Assembly: GCA_947172415.1 (NCBI GenBank)
Contig: OX359202.1
Location: 2,640,001 to 2,704,000, forward strand
From: Chondrosia reniformis
Lineage: Eukaryota; Porifera; Demospongiae; Chondrillida; Chondrillidae
Length of the DNA: 64,000 bases
Direction of reading: 5' to 3'
Position 1 is the stretch's first letter. Each line of letters starts with the position of its first letter. Below are positions 24,830 through 36,030 of the stretch, one piece after another. A program made the position numbers and the translations under genes. The notes under the pieces are model-generated. The model did not search any database. It saw only the letters and a list, made by a program, of their open reading frames with translations, and was not told the origin of the DNA.

Positions 24830-25836
24830 ACTGGTACCTTATGGCTGTTCCTGAGGGATAGGCTGCGTTATAGCGATCGTCAGATAACAATTGCTAATTT
24901 GTAAAGAATGTTTGGTTTTTAATCGTTAGAGTGAATGCGTTATTTAGCATTAGTCCACACAGATTCTACATTTTAAAGACTCCCTAGTTATACCCAATTC
25001 ACCCAATTCGAAACACTTACCTTTTGTAGGCGAAAAAATAAGCAGCAACGCGAGCAAATCCACAATTGAAGGTCAAACTTCCATAAATTGCTTTGGCTTT
25101 TCTTGGTATTTCATTGACCGATTTTAGGCGATTTTCACTTGAGAAATAAAGTAACACTTTAGCCAAAGCTGTAAATATATGCATACGAACGCTCAGCCAA
25201 TGATCACCGACTATTGCTTTTCCGAAAGTACCGTTATTTGTATTTGCGTTAGACGAAACGCGATAGGTGTTAAATGACAATGAATTTATTTAACTGTATT
25301 TATGAATATCATTACAATACCCGAAAATATCAACCAAGTGTTGTTGTGAAGAAAATCGTTTTGTGCTTAGTCTAGAAGAACAGTTGGACAACACCTATGG
25401 TTTCATAGTGATCAGTCATTGTTGCTATACAAATTGTCAGCCTGGGTATCGATTCCTTCTTCATTAGTCAAATTATGGCCAAATTTTTGCTTGTTAATTA
25501 CTCTTAAAAGTGACATTTTCTTTATTATCTCAAGAAAGGAAAGCTGTATTAAAACGGAGGCCGTCAGATTTTTAGTTTAACCCATAAAAATTCAAATCAT
25601 GTACAGAAATTGGCACTAGCTCTTATAAGCACAAACCTTATGAGTGTTGTAAACGGGTGCTAATTCGGCGGAGAATTTCAAAGAAAACGCATATTCAATT
25701 CAAAATTTGTCAGACTATTATACTAACCATAAATACTTTAAATATAAATTTTGAAAAGCATTAGTTATTCTTATGCTGAGAAATTAACTTAACGGTTTAA
25801 CGCAATTTTAAGCGTAACAGCCATATGGCGCCTGTG
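24830..25836. mobile_element. 1-kb non-autonomous DNA element with imperfect ACAC inverted ends
   Basis: Left end ACACTGGTACCTTATGGCTGTT and right end (reverse complement) ACACAGGCGCCATATGGCTGTT match at most positions. The same element lies at 60,704-61,740. Inside are short frames that differ between the two copies through stops and indels, so none is called a gene. Superfamily not identified; flanking satellite hides any target duplication. Confidence 0.6.
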
Positions 25837-26033
25837 TATATGTACTAGTTGTATGTTCTAGTTGTATGTACTTGTTGTATGTACTAGTTGTATGTACTAT
25901 TTGCATGTATTTGTTGTATGTACTAGTTATATCTACTAGTCCTAGTTATATTTACTAAATGTAGGTACTAGTTGTATGTACTAGTCTTATGTACTCGTTC
26001 TATGTGCTGGTTGTAGGGTCTCGTACTAGTTAT

Positions 26034-26519
26034 CCCTTTCCGTGCCAACTTATTGCGTGGGCGGCCCTATACCTTATGACTGACTTTTTCGAAGGCCACG
26101 TGATGTACGTAAGTGCTACGTGTAAGGTAAGGTTGTTTTTACGACTGAGGAAATGGATTCTCGTCGAGTTTAGCCTTTCGAATCAAGTGAAGAGAACGGA
26201 CCAGGCACTAACCCTAACCCTAACCCTATGCGGTCGCATTCAGAGCCTGGTCAGTTCTCTTCACTCACACGGTACATATACGGTTAATTCGTAGGCTTTT
26301 TTCGCCACGGAGGGAAGGTTCCTGCCACCTGTGTGCACTAATCGTAAAGTGCATCTGTCTGACGACCACTTAACACCTGTTAGAGTTTGCTTTGGCCCCG
26401 CATATGCTAATAATTCGCAGCGAAAGCCTGCCGCCTATCTATGACGATTTATATCGTCAATGGTTATCGGCTGCATATAATTATCATGACGATGTATATC
26501 GTCTGCGGTCAATAAAGGG
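26034..26519. mobile_element. piggyBac-like MITE with a hairpin holding telomere-like repeats
   Basis: Ends are CCCTTT and AAAGGG, with TTAT on each side (26,030-26,033 and 26,520-26,523), as for piggyBac-type elements that use TTAA or close variants. Subterminal palindromes GACGATTTATATCGTC and GACGATGTATATCGTC lie near the right end. An inverted repeat AGTGAAGAGAAC-GGACCAGG / CCTGGTCA-GTTCTCTTCACT (26,186-26,206 and 26,245-26,265) has a loop with three CTAACC repeats and then CTATGCGGTCGC. No transposase is present. Confidence 0.6.
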
Positions 26520-28704
26520 TTATACTATGGACTAAGTAAGTACTATTTGCATGTACTAGTTTTGCGTACTAGTTGTGTGAACTTCTTGTATGTACTATTT
26601 GTATGTTCCATTTCTGTGTACTAGTTATGTGCATGTCCTGGGTATGTGTACTAGATTAATGTACTAATTATATGTACTAGTATTATTTAATAGCTGTATG
26701 TACCAGTTGTGAGTATAAATTGTAGGCACAAAATGCATATACTAGTTGTATGTCCTAGTTGTATGTACCACTACTAGTTATATTTACTAGTTGTAGGTAA
26801 TAGTTGTAAGTAGTAGCTGTATGTAGTAGTTGGATGTACTAATTGGATGTACTAGTTGGATGTACCAGTTCTATGTACTAGTTGGATGTACCAGTTCTAT
26901 GTACTAGTTGTATGTACTTGAAACTAGCTTTATGTACCAGTTGTATGTGCTAGTTATACCAGTTGTAAGTACTAGTTGTGTATAATTGTTGTATGTACTT
27001 GTTATATTTACTAGTTGAAGGTACTAGTTGAATGAAATGGTTGTATGCACTATTTATATGTACTAGTTATATGTATATGTACTAGTTCAATGTACTATTT
27101 ATATGTACTTGTTGTATGTTGTAGTTGTATGTACTAGTTATTTGTACTACTTGAATGTACTAGTTGTTGGTAGTAATTGTATGTACTAGTTGTATGTACT
27201 AGTTGTATGTACTAGTTATATGTACTAGTTCTAGTTATATTTACTAGTTGTAGCTACTAGTTGTATATACTAGTTGTATGTACTAGTTTTATGTACTCAT
27301 TCTATGTACTGGTTTTAGGTTCTAGTACTAGTTATGCTAGGGACTATGTAAGAACTACTTGTATGAACTGGTTGTTTGTACTACTTGTCTGTACTAGTTG
27401 TATGAACTTCTTGTACGTAGTATTTGTATGTACTAAATGTATGTACTGCTTATATTAACTAGTTATATGTGTATGTCCTAGGTATATGTACCAGTTGAAT
27501 GTACTAGTTACTAGCTGTATGTTTTATTTGTGTGTACTGGTTGTGCGTACTAATTACATTTACTAGTTGTATGCACTTATTGTATGTACCAATACTAGTT
27601 ATATTTACTAGTTGTAGGTACTAGTTGTAAGTTGTAGCAGTATGTAGTAGATGAATGTACAATTTGTATGTACTAGTTGTGTGTACTAGTTGTATTTACT
27701 AATCTCATGAACTAGTAGTATGTACTATTTAGATATATAGTTGTATATATGTACTAGTTTTGTGAACTAGTTTTATGTACTACTTGTATTTACTAGTTAT
27801 ATGTACTAACTGTATGTACTAGTTGTATGTACTTGATACTAGTTTTATGTACAATTGTATGTGCTAGATATACCAGTTGTAAGTACTAATTGTGCGTAAT
27901 TGTCTTATGTACTAGTTATATTTACTAGTTGTATGTACCAATAAAGTTATATTTACTAGTTGTCGGTACTAATTGTATGTACTAGTTGTATGAACTAGTT
28001 GTATGTAGTAGTTATGTACCAGTTGTATGTACTAATTTTATATACTAGTTGTATGTACTACCTGTGTACTAGTTATATGTACTAATTTTAATTATATTTA
28101 CTAGTTGTAGTTTCTAGGTGTATGTACTAGTCTTATGTACTCGTTCTATGTGCTAGTTGTATGTACTAGTTGTTTGTATTAGTTGTATATACTAGTTGTA
28201 TGTACTAGTTGTGTGTACTAGTTGTATGAACTTCTTTTATGTACTAGGTTGTAGGTATTAGTTGTATGTACTAGTTGTACGTTCTAGTTTCTAGTTGTAT
28301 TTACTAGTTATATGTGTATGTCCTAGGTATATGTACTAGTTGAATGTACTAGTTATATGTACTAGTATTATTTAATAGTTGTGGGTACTAGTATTATTTA
28401 CTAGTTTCTAGTACTAGTTGTAAGTAGTAGCTGTATGTAGTGGTTGTATGTACTAATTGTATGTTCTAGTTGTATGTACTAGTTTCATATACTAGTTGTA
28501 CGTACTATATATATACTAGTTATAATGATTAGTTTCTAGTTGCATGTACTAGTTGAATGTACTCGTTCTATGTACTACTTGTATGTACTAGTTTCCAGTT
28601 CTATGTACTAATAGTATGTACTAGTTTCTAGTTGTATGTTTTAGTTGTATATACTAGTTGAGTGTACTAGTTGTATGTACTACTTGTTTGTACTAGTTGC
28701 ATGT

Positions 28705-29115
28705 ACTAGTTTTAAACATGTCGTAGCAAAATAGTCAAAAGTGCAATTTTGTTTTAATATCATTAAATATTCATTACTCTAACCTTTCTAAATGTCGCCG
28801 TCGTTATTTCGGTCTTCTTTGTGCGATAAATCCAATCTTATTGAATAGTAGCCATTGTATATACACCATTTTGTTCTATATACGGAACGGTGAATATCAT
28901 TGAGGTTGCGCTATCAAGATGTCATCATTATATTAACTAAACGGAAATAAGGCTGTGCTACATATTGTGTTTGCAACGGTTCAGTTTCAAAGTGTCGTAG
29001 CTTTGGATCCATAACAGCTGAGACACTTCCGATTGCACTGGTCACTAGTACTTTGGAAACCCTTTCAAATGATATCAAAAACGCAATTTCCGTTGCATAC
29101 GCGATGGACAGTCAC
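28705..29115. other. Unassigned non-satellite block, duplicated at 62,445-62,895
   Basis: AT-rich unique sequence containing ATGTCGCCGTCGTTATTTCG and TTGGATCCATAACAGCTGAG. It matches 62,445-62,895 with point changes and small indels. Short frames are not conserved between copies. No terminal repeats are convincing; function and origin unknown. Confidence 0.5.
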
Positions 29116-29299
29116 ATATAATAGTTGTATGCATATACTAGTTGTATGTACTAGCTATTTACTGGTTGTATGTACTAGTTGTAGGTTCTTGTACTAGTCA
29201 TACTAGGTTCTAGGTAAGTACTAGTTTTATGTACTAGATAATAGTTATATGTACTAGTTGTATTTACTAGTTTTATGAAATCGTTGTATGTACTAGTTG

Positions 29300-29641
29300 T
29301 ATGTACATAAAAAGTGTACATATAACTAGTACGTATACCTAGTGAATAATACTAGTACATAAAACTAGGGCATACAACTACTTTATTTAACTAGTTCATT
29401 CAACAAGTACTTACAACTCGTACATAAAACTTTTACATGAAACTAGAAAGTATAATTAGATACACCTATAACTTGTACATATGAATAGTACCTACAGCTA
29501 GTACATACAACTAGTACATACAAACAGTACATTCAACCAATATGTACAACTAGTACATATAAATATTACATACAACCACTACATACAACTTGTGCAAACA
29601 ACTAGTACGAAACGAGAATATGCAACTAGAACATAAAACTA
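29300..29641 (+). repeat. 13-bp satellite after an orientation switch
   Basis: At 29,290-29,325 TTGTATGTACATAAAAAGTG passes into TACATATAACTAGTACGTAT, reversing the unit. The same switch sequence occurs at 63,425-63,450. Confidence 0.9.
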
Positions 29642-31180
29642 TATTGTCCAGTTCAACCCCCCGACTGAGCAGAGTGCTAAGCCCTTCATGTGGTATCCTG
29701 TGGCTAAATCAGCCTCTTTGCCAGTATGGGCTAACCCCACTTCTGGCAATTTTACTGGGTTACGTTGCATCAAGAGAATGAAACTTTTCAATACAGGCTG
29801 TGGCCTAGGTGCACCAGTGGTGAAGAAAACCCTGGGTCAACCAGAATAGATAATTCCACTGGTGCCTCACAGGTAGATGTACCTTTCTTCTGTCCCCATG
29901 ACGGGCCAACCAGCCCTCTGGACCGAGGAAATGGTTAGGGCACTACTTGATTGCTACGAGCGATCTGAACCCAAAAGAGGTGGCTATCAGAAGCGTTTAG
30001 AGCTGGAATGGCTGAGCAAATACCCACATTTGCCTCAGACCGGTCGAACCCTTGCCTTCCAAGCCAAAAGGAACTTGGTAGGAGATGGAGTACTGCAAGT
30101 AACGGGTAGCCGGGATTTAGATTTGGTTAATGATGTACTGCAAGGTGCCTCAAGAAGGAGAAGGATCCAAGGGGTGATCTGAAACCTTCAACGGGATAAT
30201 ATCATCATGGAGCTCTACCGAGAAAGTAAGCCATGGAAAAGGGGTATGCCAAGCGGTTGTACCAGGCTTGGAATATTGCAATGCCAGACCATAAAACCAC
30301 AAAGATAGCGCTAACTACGAAAATTAGTAGAATCCTAAGAGGTCAAGGTTTTTCGAGACTAAACCTTGTAGAACCTCTTGTAGTTTAGCCACCCTAACTG
30401 AGACTGTGGAGGAAGGTGTGGGAGCTCAGGGGCAAGGGGAGTTTCACCAAGTTCAGGCTGGGACTGAACAAAATAGTGAGCTGCCTGCAGCCCTTGCTGA
30501 AACTCTTACAAATGATCATCCTAGTCCCTGGAAAAGTGGCAATGATCATCTGATGCAACTTTTAGGCAAAGCAAAAGATGCCTGTCTCCGAAAGAAACCT
30601 GGAGATTTCTCTGATAGAAAACCCTGTGGGGTGGTGCAGTTTAACCATGTTGATACGGCACTGCTTCAGGAGGCCAATGATTGGGTGGAGAAAGAGTGAC
30701 AGGAAGGCCCTAGGTCGGCCTTGCACCTGAACTGCCTGGTCTACTCTGTTGCTATGGCTGTGAGGGGAAAAAACAACCTACGAATCACAGCCATGCAACC
30801 AGGGAAGCAAATCAGACAATCAGAGGGGAAGTAAGAGACAGGAAGGTCACATAAGTGACAATTAGGCCAAGGGCCTTAGGTTTAGAAGACTGCTTGCCTG
30901 GTTTGATGTGGAAATAGCGCATCAACAGAATAATAATCCTATGACCAAACGCCAGAAAGTGCTCCTAAGAAAGCTTAGGAGGGAGTTCCATTCATTAAAC
31001 CTAAATGTGCTAATCAGAGCTTGAGAACAAACACTGGGGAAACTCAGGGTCTGGACTCTACAAGAGTGAAGATTGGCTGAACGCAGGAAATTTCAGAAAC
31101 AAAACCACCTTTGAAATACCCAAAGTAAGTTCCAGAAAAAATGGAAATGTTCCAACCTCCAATGAAGCTCCCTCAATTGA
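29642..31180 (+). pseudogene. R2-like retrotransposon, 5'- and 3'-truncated copy
   Basis: Starts at TATTGTCCAGTTCAAC, 45 bases inside the 5' end of the intact element (51,927), and aligns with it up to about 53,485. It covers the Myb-like N-terminal domain (RPDLVV part absent; WTEEMVRALLDCYE near 29,918) and the linker before the RT. Frameshifts and stops interrupt it (for example a TGA at 30,179 and others near 30,700-31,100). At 31,180 it is joined directly to Penelope-like sequence, so the RT and endonuclease parts are lost here. Confidence 0.85.
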
Positions 31181-31534
31181 TATCCCCTACGAGATAAGGC
31201 CTCTAATAATATAATATTTATATGTAAGTCCTTCTATAGACCAAGTATTAATGAAGAACTAGGTAGTACCTCCACTTATGCCAAATGTACAGTAGAACCC
31301 CAACAGTTAATTAGGAAACACATAGATGTCATAAAATTAGAGAACTTAGAACCTAAACCAGACTGGTGTAACCTTCCCTCTTTTTCTGGATTTCTAAGCT
31401 ACATAAGAACCTTTACAGCTACAGATTCATAGCTGCCTCTCACAAATGTACTACCAAACCCCTTTCTGGATTTCTAAATTCGGCACTCAGACTATAATTC
31501 TCAAACATTTTAGAGAATACTGCCTAGGTATATA
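31181..31534 (+). pseudogene. Penelope-like element, RT 5' part (left of nested LINE)
   Basis: Matches the minus-strand copy at 17,310-16,975: GATAAGGCCTCTAATAATAT, ATTAATGAAGAACTAGG and on to TGCCTAGGTATATA. It encodes the ADKASNN-to-PKLHK stretch but with a 1-base deletion before the PKLHK motif (here SKLHK) and further stops. The fragment is cut by the LINE at 31,535 and resumes at 35,552. Confidence 0.85.
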
Positions 31535-31564
31535 ATATTATACAAGGCAATAATATTATACAAG

Positions 31565-32506
31565 ATGGCGCACACCAATGGGTTGTTGGCTTACCTCAAG
31601 GCTTTTCGCCAGCGCGCTGACTGTGAGTCAATTCGGAACCAGATCTTGAGCAAATATGACGCTAAGTCGATCCGTGCTGCTAAGGCCATTCTGTGGAGCG
31701 ATTGCAGCACTGATCTGTCGAGATTAAAGCTGGAGAAGAAAGTGAGACGAAGCTCGACGGTACGTTCTCAAGAACTGGCCGACCTTGATGATATTATCGA
31801 GGCTTTTGATACGCTGGATAGCGATGCTTGTCTACCAGAGGTCGTCTGCTCTGCGGAGGATCTCCTTTAGATGCCTCAGCTTCTCCCTTTGCGTGGCGTT
31901 GAGCGAGTGTCTGAGGATGTTCGCACTTTGCGAGTGGATGTCTGCTCCCGTCTCGAGGGTATTGAAAAACATCTTCAACCCTCTCTCTCTACTCCCTCTG
32001 TGTCCGAGAATGGGTCCAATGCAAATTTGCATAGTGGTTTCTCTCAAAAGCAAGCTCCTGACACGCTCGAACGCGGAAGTAATGTTGTTCTTTTTGGTAT
32101 CCCGGAAGATAAGGATCTTTCAATTGTTTGTGATGTTCTGCAGGCTGCTGCTGGCAGTCATATTGCTGTCAAAGACACGTTCAGACTGGGCAAACAGTTA
32201 AAGCAACCCCAGCAGACAAGAAAGCAACAGTCAAGCAATGTCTCTGAAAAGAACGGCTCACTGCCAACTACTCACTCCTCTTGCACATCTGAACCCACCC
32301 GCCCTAGACCTATTCTCATTAAGTTCAACTGTCCTTGGGACAGACGAATTATCCTTGCTGGAAAGAAGCGGTTGTCAAGCAGCAGTGGAATGGAAAAGTA
32401 CTTCTTACAGCCAGACCTGCCTGTAGAAGAGCGCAAGAAACGGAGAGCTGCATATCTGGCACGGATAACACCAGCTAGGAATTTCCACGCCACTGATCCA
32501 CAATGA
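31565..32506 (+). pseudogene. LINE ORF1 with one in-frame TAG
   Basis: The frame opens ATG at 31,565 (MAHTNGLLAYLKAFRQRADC) and stays open to TGA at 32,506 except for one TAG at 31,868-31,870, followed at once by ATG. The second part has RVSEDVRTLRVDVCSRLEGI (coiled-coil-like), SNVVLFGIPEDKDLS, then a basic tail (EERKKRRAAYLARITPAR). VVLFGIPE and the following region resemble the RRM-like/C-terminal parts of ORF1p in animal LINEs, an RNA-binding chaperone. Without the TAG it would be 313 residues. Whether TAG is a mutation or read through is open; mutation is simpler given the damage in ORF2. Confidence 0.7.
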
Positions 32507-35470
32507 CTGATGATTATGCAACGTTGGTACAAGAGAAACTCTCAATAGCATCATTTAACTGTCATGGATACAATAATGGTCTTTCCTATATACTTGTTCT
32601 TCTTGATTCCTCTGATATTGTCCTGTTACAAGAACACTGGCTTTCAGATTCAGAGCTAGGTAAAACTCTGTTTTGATGGTTTTGTCAATCATGCTATATA
32701 TATCTGGCTTTGATATATAGCTCCGCATTGTTATATGGGCGTCCTTTTGGAGGTTGTGCCATATTATATCGCAAAGCTTAGTTAACTCTATTCAGCAAGT
32801 TAAATCTTCATCTCATCGAATTGGTGCTGTCAAGATTGACCTCCATAACTGTAATTGTCTTTTAGTGAATGTCTATTTACCAAGTGATTATTGCTCTGAT
32901 GATGCCAATGAACAACTTAGTGACACACTTGGGGAGCTTTGTGGTCTTATCTCTACAGTGACCCATGATGTCTTGGTGATTGCTGGAGATTGGAACACAG
33001 ATATGCAGCGACCGTGCAGTTTCACTGACATGGTGCAATCCTTCCTTAGTGAGTTGAACCTCTCTTTTGCAGATTTGAGGTATGCAGATGATGTTAGGTT
33101 TACTTATATGAGTCATAATGGGTCTAAGTCTTGGCTTGATCATGTAGCTGTCTCTAACTGTATTCTCCCATTAATTAGCAATGTACATACAATCAGTGAT
33201 GGTAGGAATTTATCTGATCATAATCCCTTAGTTTTCTGTCTGGACCCACCCTGCACTGTAGGTGATTATAGATTTTCTACAGATACTGAAACAATTACCA
33301 CAAGGGCTTGGTATAAAGCCAATAATCATCACATTAGTATGTTCCAGAATATAGTTGGGCGTGCAATAGAGTCTATGAACGTTGAGCTGAACGATGACAT
33401 CATCTCCTGTTGCATTCCAACCTGCACAGCTCATCAGCAACAGCTTGAGCAAGTGTGTGATCAGCTTCTTAAGTGCCTTAAGGATGCTGCAGACCGTTCA
33501 ATCCCATGCAAAGGACCTGGCAAACAACCCTGCATCGCTGGGTGGTCACAGTTTGTCAAACCAGAATTACAGGCTAGCCAGCGGTGGCATAAGCTCTGGC
33601 TTGATGCTGGTTCCCCTCCTGCTGGTTTTCTATTTCAGCTCAAAAAGCATTGCCACCGTAGATACAAGTATGCTGTCCGACGTGTAAGGAGAAGACAGGA
33701 GCATGTCAGACGTGAAAAGTTGGCTGAGGCATTACTTCAAGACCCTAACCGCGGTTTCTGGTCTGAAGTGCATTGAGCTGTTGGTAGAAAAAAGGTCCTC
33801 CATCTCCAGTTGTTGATTATGTTACTGGGTCTGTCAACATTGCCAATCTGTGGTCCAATAGTTTCAAGCGCCTGTACAACTCCATTGACAATTCTGTCAC
33901 TACAGAACTGCTAGATAATCTTGAATGAGTTCTAACTTCAGCGGATATTGCTCCCATATTTGTGTCATTGGAGACAATCCAGGAGGCCATTGGGAAGCTC
34001 AAGCGTGGAAAGGTTGATTGTGACTCACTGGCTTCAGACCATATTCTGAATGCACCTGCTTCATTACATCATTTTCTTGCACGTCTGTTTACATCACTGC
34101 TGAGACACGGGTTCATGCCGTCTGTACTCCGTGATGCCACTATTCAGCCAATACCTAAGGGTTCTAAAGATCCATCTCTCTCTGCAAATTACCGTGGAAT
34201 TGCCCTTGCATCTTCTCTCAGTAAAGTTCTTGAGTGGTCTATTCTTACTACCTGGAGTCAATGCCTCATCATCAGTGATCTACAATTTGGCTTCAAACCG
34301 GGCTTCTCTACCACCTTGTGTACTGGTGCCTTGAAAGCTGTCATTAACCGTTACTTGAATAAGAGTTCTAAAGTATATGCTTGTCTGATTGATGCATCAA
34401 AAGCCTTTGACACTGTTGACCACAGCATTTTGTTTCAGAAACTGCTGGATAGAAGGATGCCCAAGCCTCTCGTCCGCCTGTTACTGCACTGGTACAAGAC
34501 TCAGAAATTGCGGGTCCAATGGTCTGGTAGAGCCTCTGATTATTTTCAGGTCTCCAACGGGGTTCGTCAAGGCAGTGTACTTAGCCCAATACTTTTTACA
34601 ATCTACCTTGATGGCTTGCTAGAATCGCTTCGTGCCAGTGGTCTTGGCTGTTACTGGGAGGATTACTTCTCTGGGGCTTTATGTTATGCAGATGACCTAA
34701 CCATTCTTGCTCCATCCCCAGATGCTCTAAGAAAGATGCTTGCCCTTTGCGAAGAATATGCTCAGTCCCACTGCATTCAATTTAATCCCAGCAAGACTCA
34801 ACTTATATGTTTTAGGCGTACTGCAGTTTCTGATCACACCCACTTCTCTCTCTGTGGTCAGCACCTCCCTTTGGTTGACTCAGTTGTCCACCTTGGGAAC
34901 ACTCTCCAGCATGATCTGTCTGATCAATTGGATATTCAGTTAAAATCGATGACATTCATTCGCCAGGCTAACTCTGTTCTATTTCAATTTAAAGGGTGTG
35001 ATCCAGGGACAAAGATGAAACTTTTTAATGCTTACTGTCTTTCACTGTATGGCTGCTCATTGTGGAGACTTGATGCCCCTGACCTCAAATCTCTAAATGT
35101 TTCATTTAACAAGGTTATCAGGCGAATCTGGAAGTTACCTTATAACTGCCATACATCTATTGCCCACTCTGTTGGATTAACTGCCAGTATCTATAACATC
35201 ATTTATTCTAGATTTAAGAAACTACTATCAAGTGCATCTTCTCACCCATCTAGACTTATCCGTTCTGTATTTCGGGACAGCTCTCAAATTTGCAATTCAA
35301 GCTTTGTAGTGTATAACTATATGTATGGAAACTCGCATTGCAAATCCTATTCCACTGAAGATGTTGCTGTGGGCTATCTAATTAGAGAAATCCGAGACAC
35401 TCACACTGTCATTCCTCACTTCAGTCAACATGAATTAGACATTATTATATCTTCAGCATCAACTATGTAA
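32503..35470 (+). pseudogene. LINE ORF2: AP-type endonuclease and reverse transcriptase, frameshifted
   Basis: The ATG at 32,503 overlaps the ORF1 stop (ATGA). Frame 1 gives IASFNCHGYNNG and DIVLLQEHWLSDSE (endonuclease N-terminus) up to a stop near 32,675. A second frame (32,754-33,776) carries VYLPSDY, IAGDWNTD and LSDHNPLVF (endonuclease catalytic motifs) and a linker. A third (33,962-35,470) has the RT: ATIQPIPKGS, NYRGIALAS, CLIDASKAFDTVDH (motif A), GVRQGSVLSPILF (motif B), ALCYADDLTIL (motif C, YADD) and the C-terminal region. The enzyme would nick target DNA and prime reverse transcription. It is broken by frameshifts near 32,680-32,750 and 33,780-33,960. Confidence 0.88.
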
Positions 35471-35551
35471 CCATTTTAATCATTTTGCATTTGTCTTTGT
35501 TTTTTTTGCACCTTCACTGGTGTGTTTCAATAATAATAATAAAAATATATA

Positions 35552-36030
35552 GGAATACTGGTGTTAATGCCTTTTGGATAGTAGAAAACGCACTAGAAGT
35601 CTTAGATAGTCTTAGGTTTATACCCACTAGAAAAGCCCAGCTAGCTAGTTTTGATTTTTCTACCTTATATACAGCGATCCCACATAACCTACTTAAAGAC
35701 CTACTTATGTGTCTTAGTTAACACCTAATTTAACTTTTTGGTGCAAAAAAGTGTATATAAGGCCCCTAGATTTAGCATAGAGAGCCAAGGATTCACAGAA
35801 GATCAAGATAAAGAAAAAGACAAAGACTCCCAGGATCACTGATGAAGGGTGCATGGAATTCCCAGAAACAGCTGTCTGACCCAGTGGAGAAGAATATGAA
35901 AGAAGAGAAAAGAAGGAAGAAAAGACTCCTGTATCTTCCTCTAAAGCTCTCTTTAGGTTTAGTTCCCCTATAGGCTCTTTTTACAGAATAGGCATATAGC
36001 ATGTAGGAAAATGGTATCTTAGATTTTTCA
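35552..36030 (+). pseudogene. Penelope-like element, RT remnant joined to 3' end (right of nested LINE)
   Basis: 35,552-35,699 continues the RT (NAFWIVENALEVLDSLRF, LASFDFSTLYTAIPHNLLKD, including motif A). It then jumps by internal deletion to the 3' non-coding part at about 35,706 (ATGTGTCTTAGTTAACACC), through TATA (GTGTATATAAGG, 35,751) and the hammerhead to TAGATTTTTCA at 36,030. The E2F-like palindrome is mutated here (TTTTTGGTGCAAAA). Confidence 0.85.
35827..35889 (+). ncRNA. Hammerhead ribozyme motif in the Penelope-like 3' end
   Basis: CTCC 35,827-35,830, CTGATGA 35,839-35,845, GAAA 35,865-35,868, ACAGCTGT then C35,876 as cleavage base, GGAG 35,886-35,889. Loop II has the 4-base GCAT insertion also seen in the copy at 8,253. 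Confidence 0.75.

Larger units (their letters stand above)
23926..29299 (-). repeat. 13-bp satellite array, inverted orientation, with inserted elements
   Basis: Satellite in CTAGTTGTATGTA orientation, interrupted at 24,830-25,836, 26,034-26,519 and 28,705-29,115. Much of it matches 59,581-63,435 in order, with 25,940-28,160 absent from the other copy. Internal blocks near 24,515, 26,870 and 27,800 resemble each other over ~150 bases. Confidence 0.9.
31535..35545 (+). mobile_element. L2/CR1-like LINE nested in the Penelope-like copy
   Basis: TATATA duplications (31,529-31,534 and 35,546-35,551) flank the element, and the interrupted Penelope-like sequence (CCTAGGTATATATAGGAATA) is restored when it is removed. 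It starts with two copies of AATAATATTATACAAG, has ORF1 and ORF2, and ends in an (AAT)n tail like other L2/CR1 elements. Total 4.0 kb, essentially full length. Three defects (a stop in ORF1 and two or more frameshifts in ORF2) make it inactive as it stands. Confidence 0.88.

Noticed and set aside
26211-26228. Chromosome end or true interstitial telomere
   Set aside because: Only three CTAACC repeats, lying in the loop of a hairpin within a MITE.
27261-27458. Open frames in the satellite encoding Cys-rich repeats such as LVVCTSCMY (also at 8,367, 47,113 and 57,490)
   Set aside because: A 13-base unit read in triplets gives the same 13-residue repeat in every phase; frames are short and broken at random.
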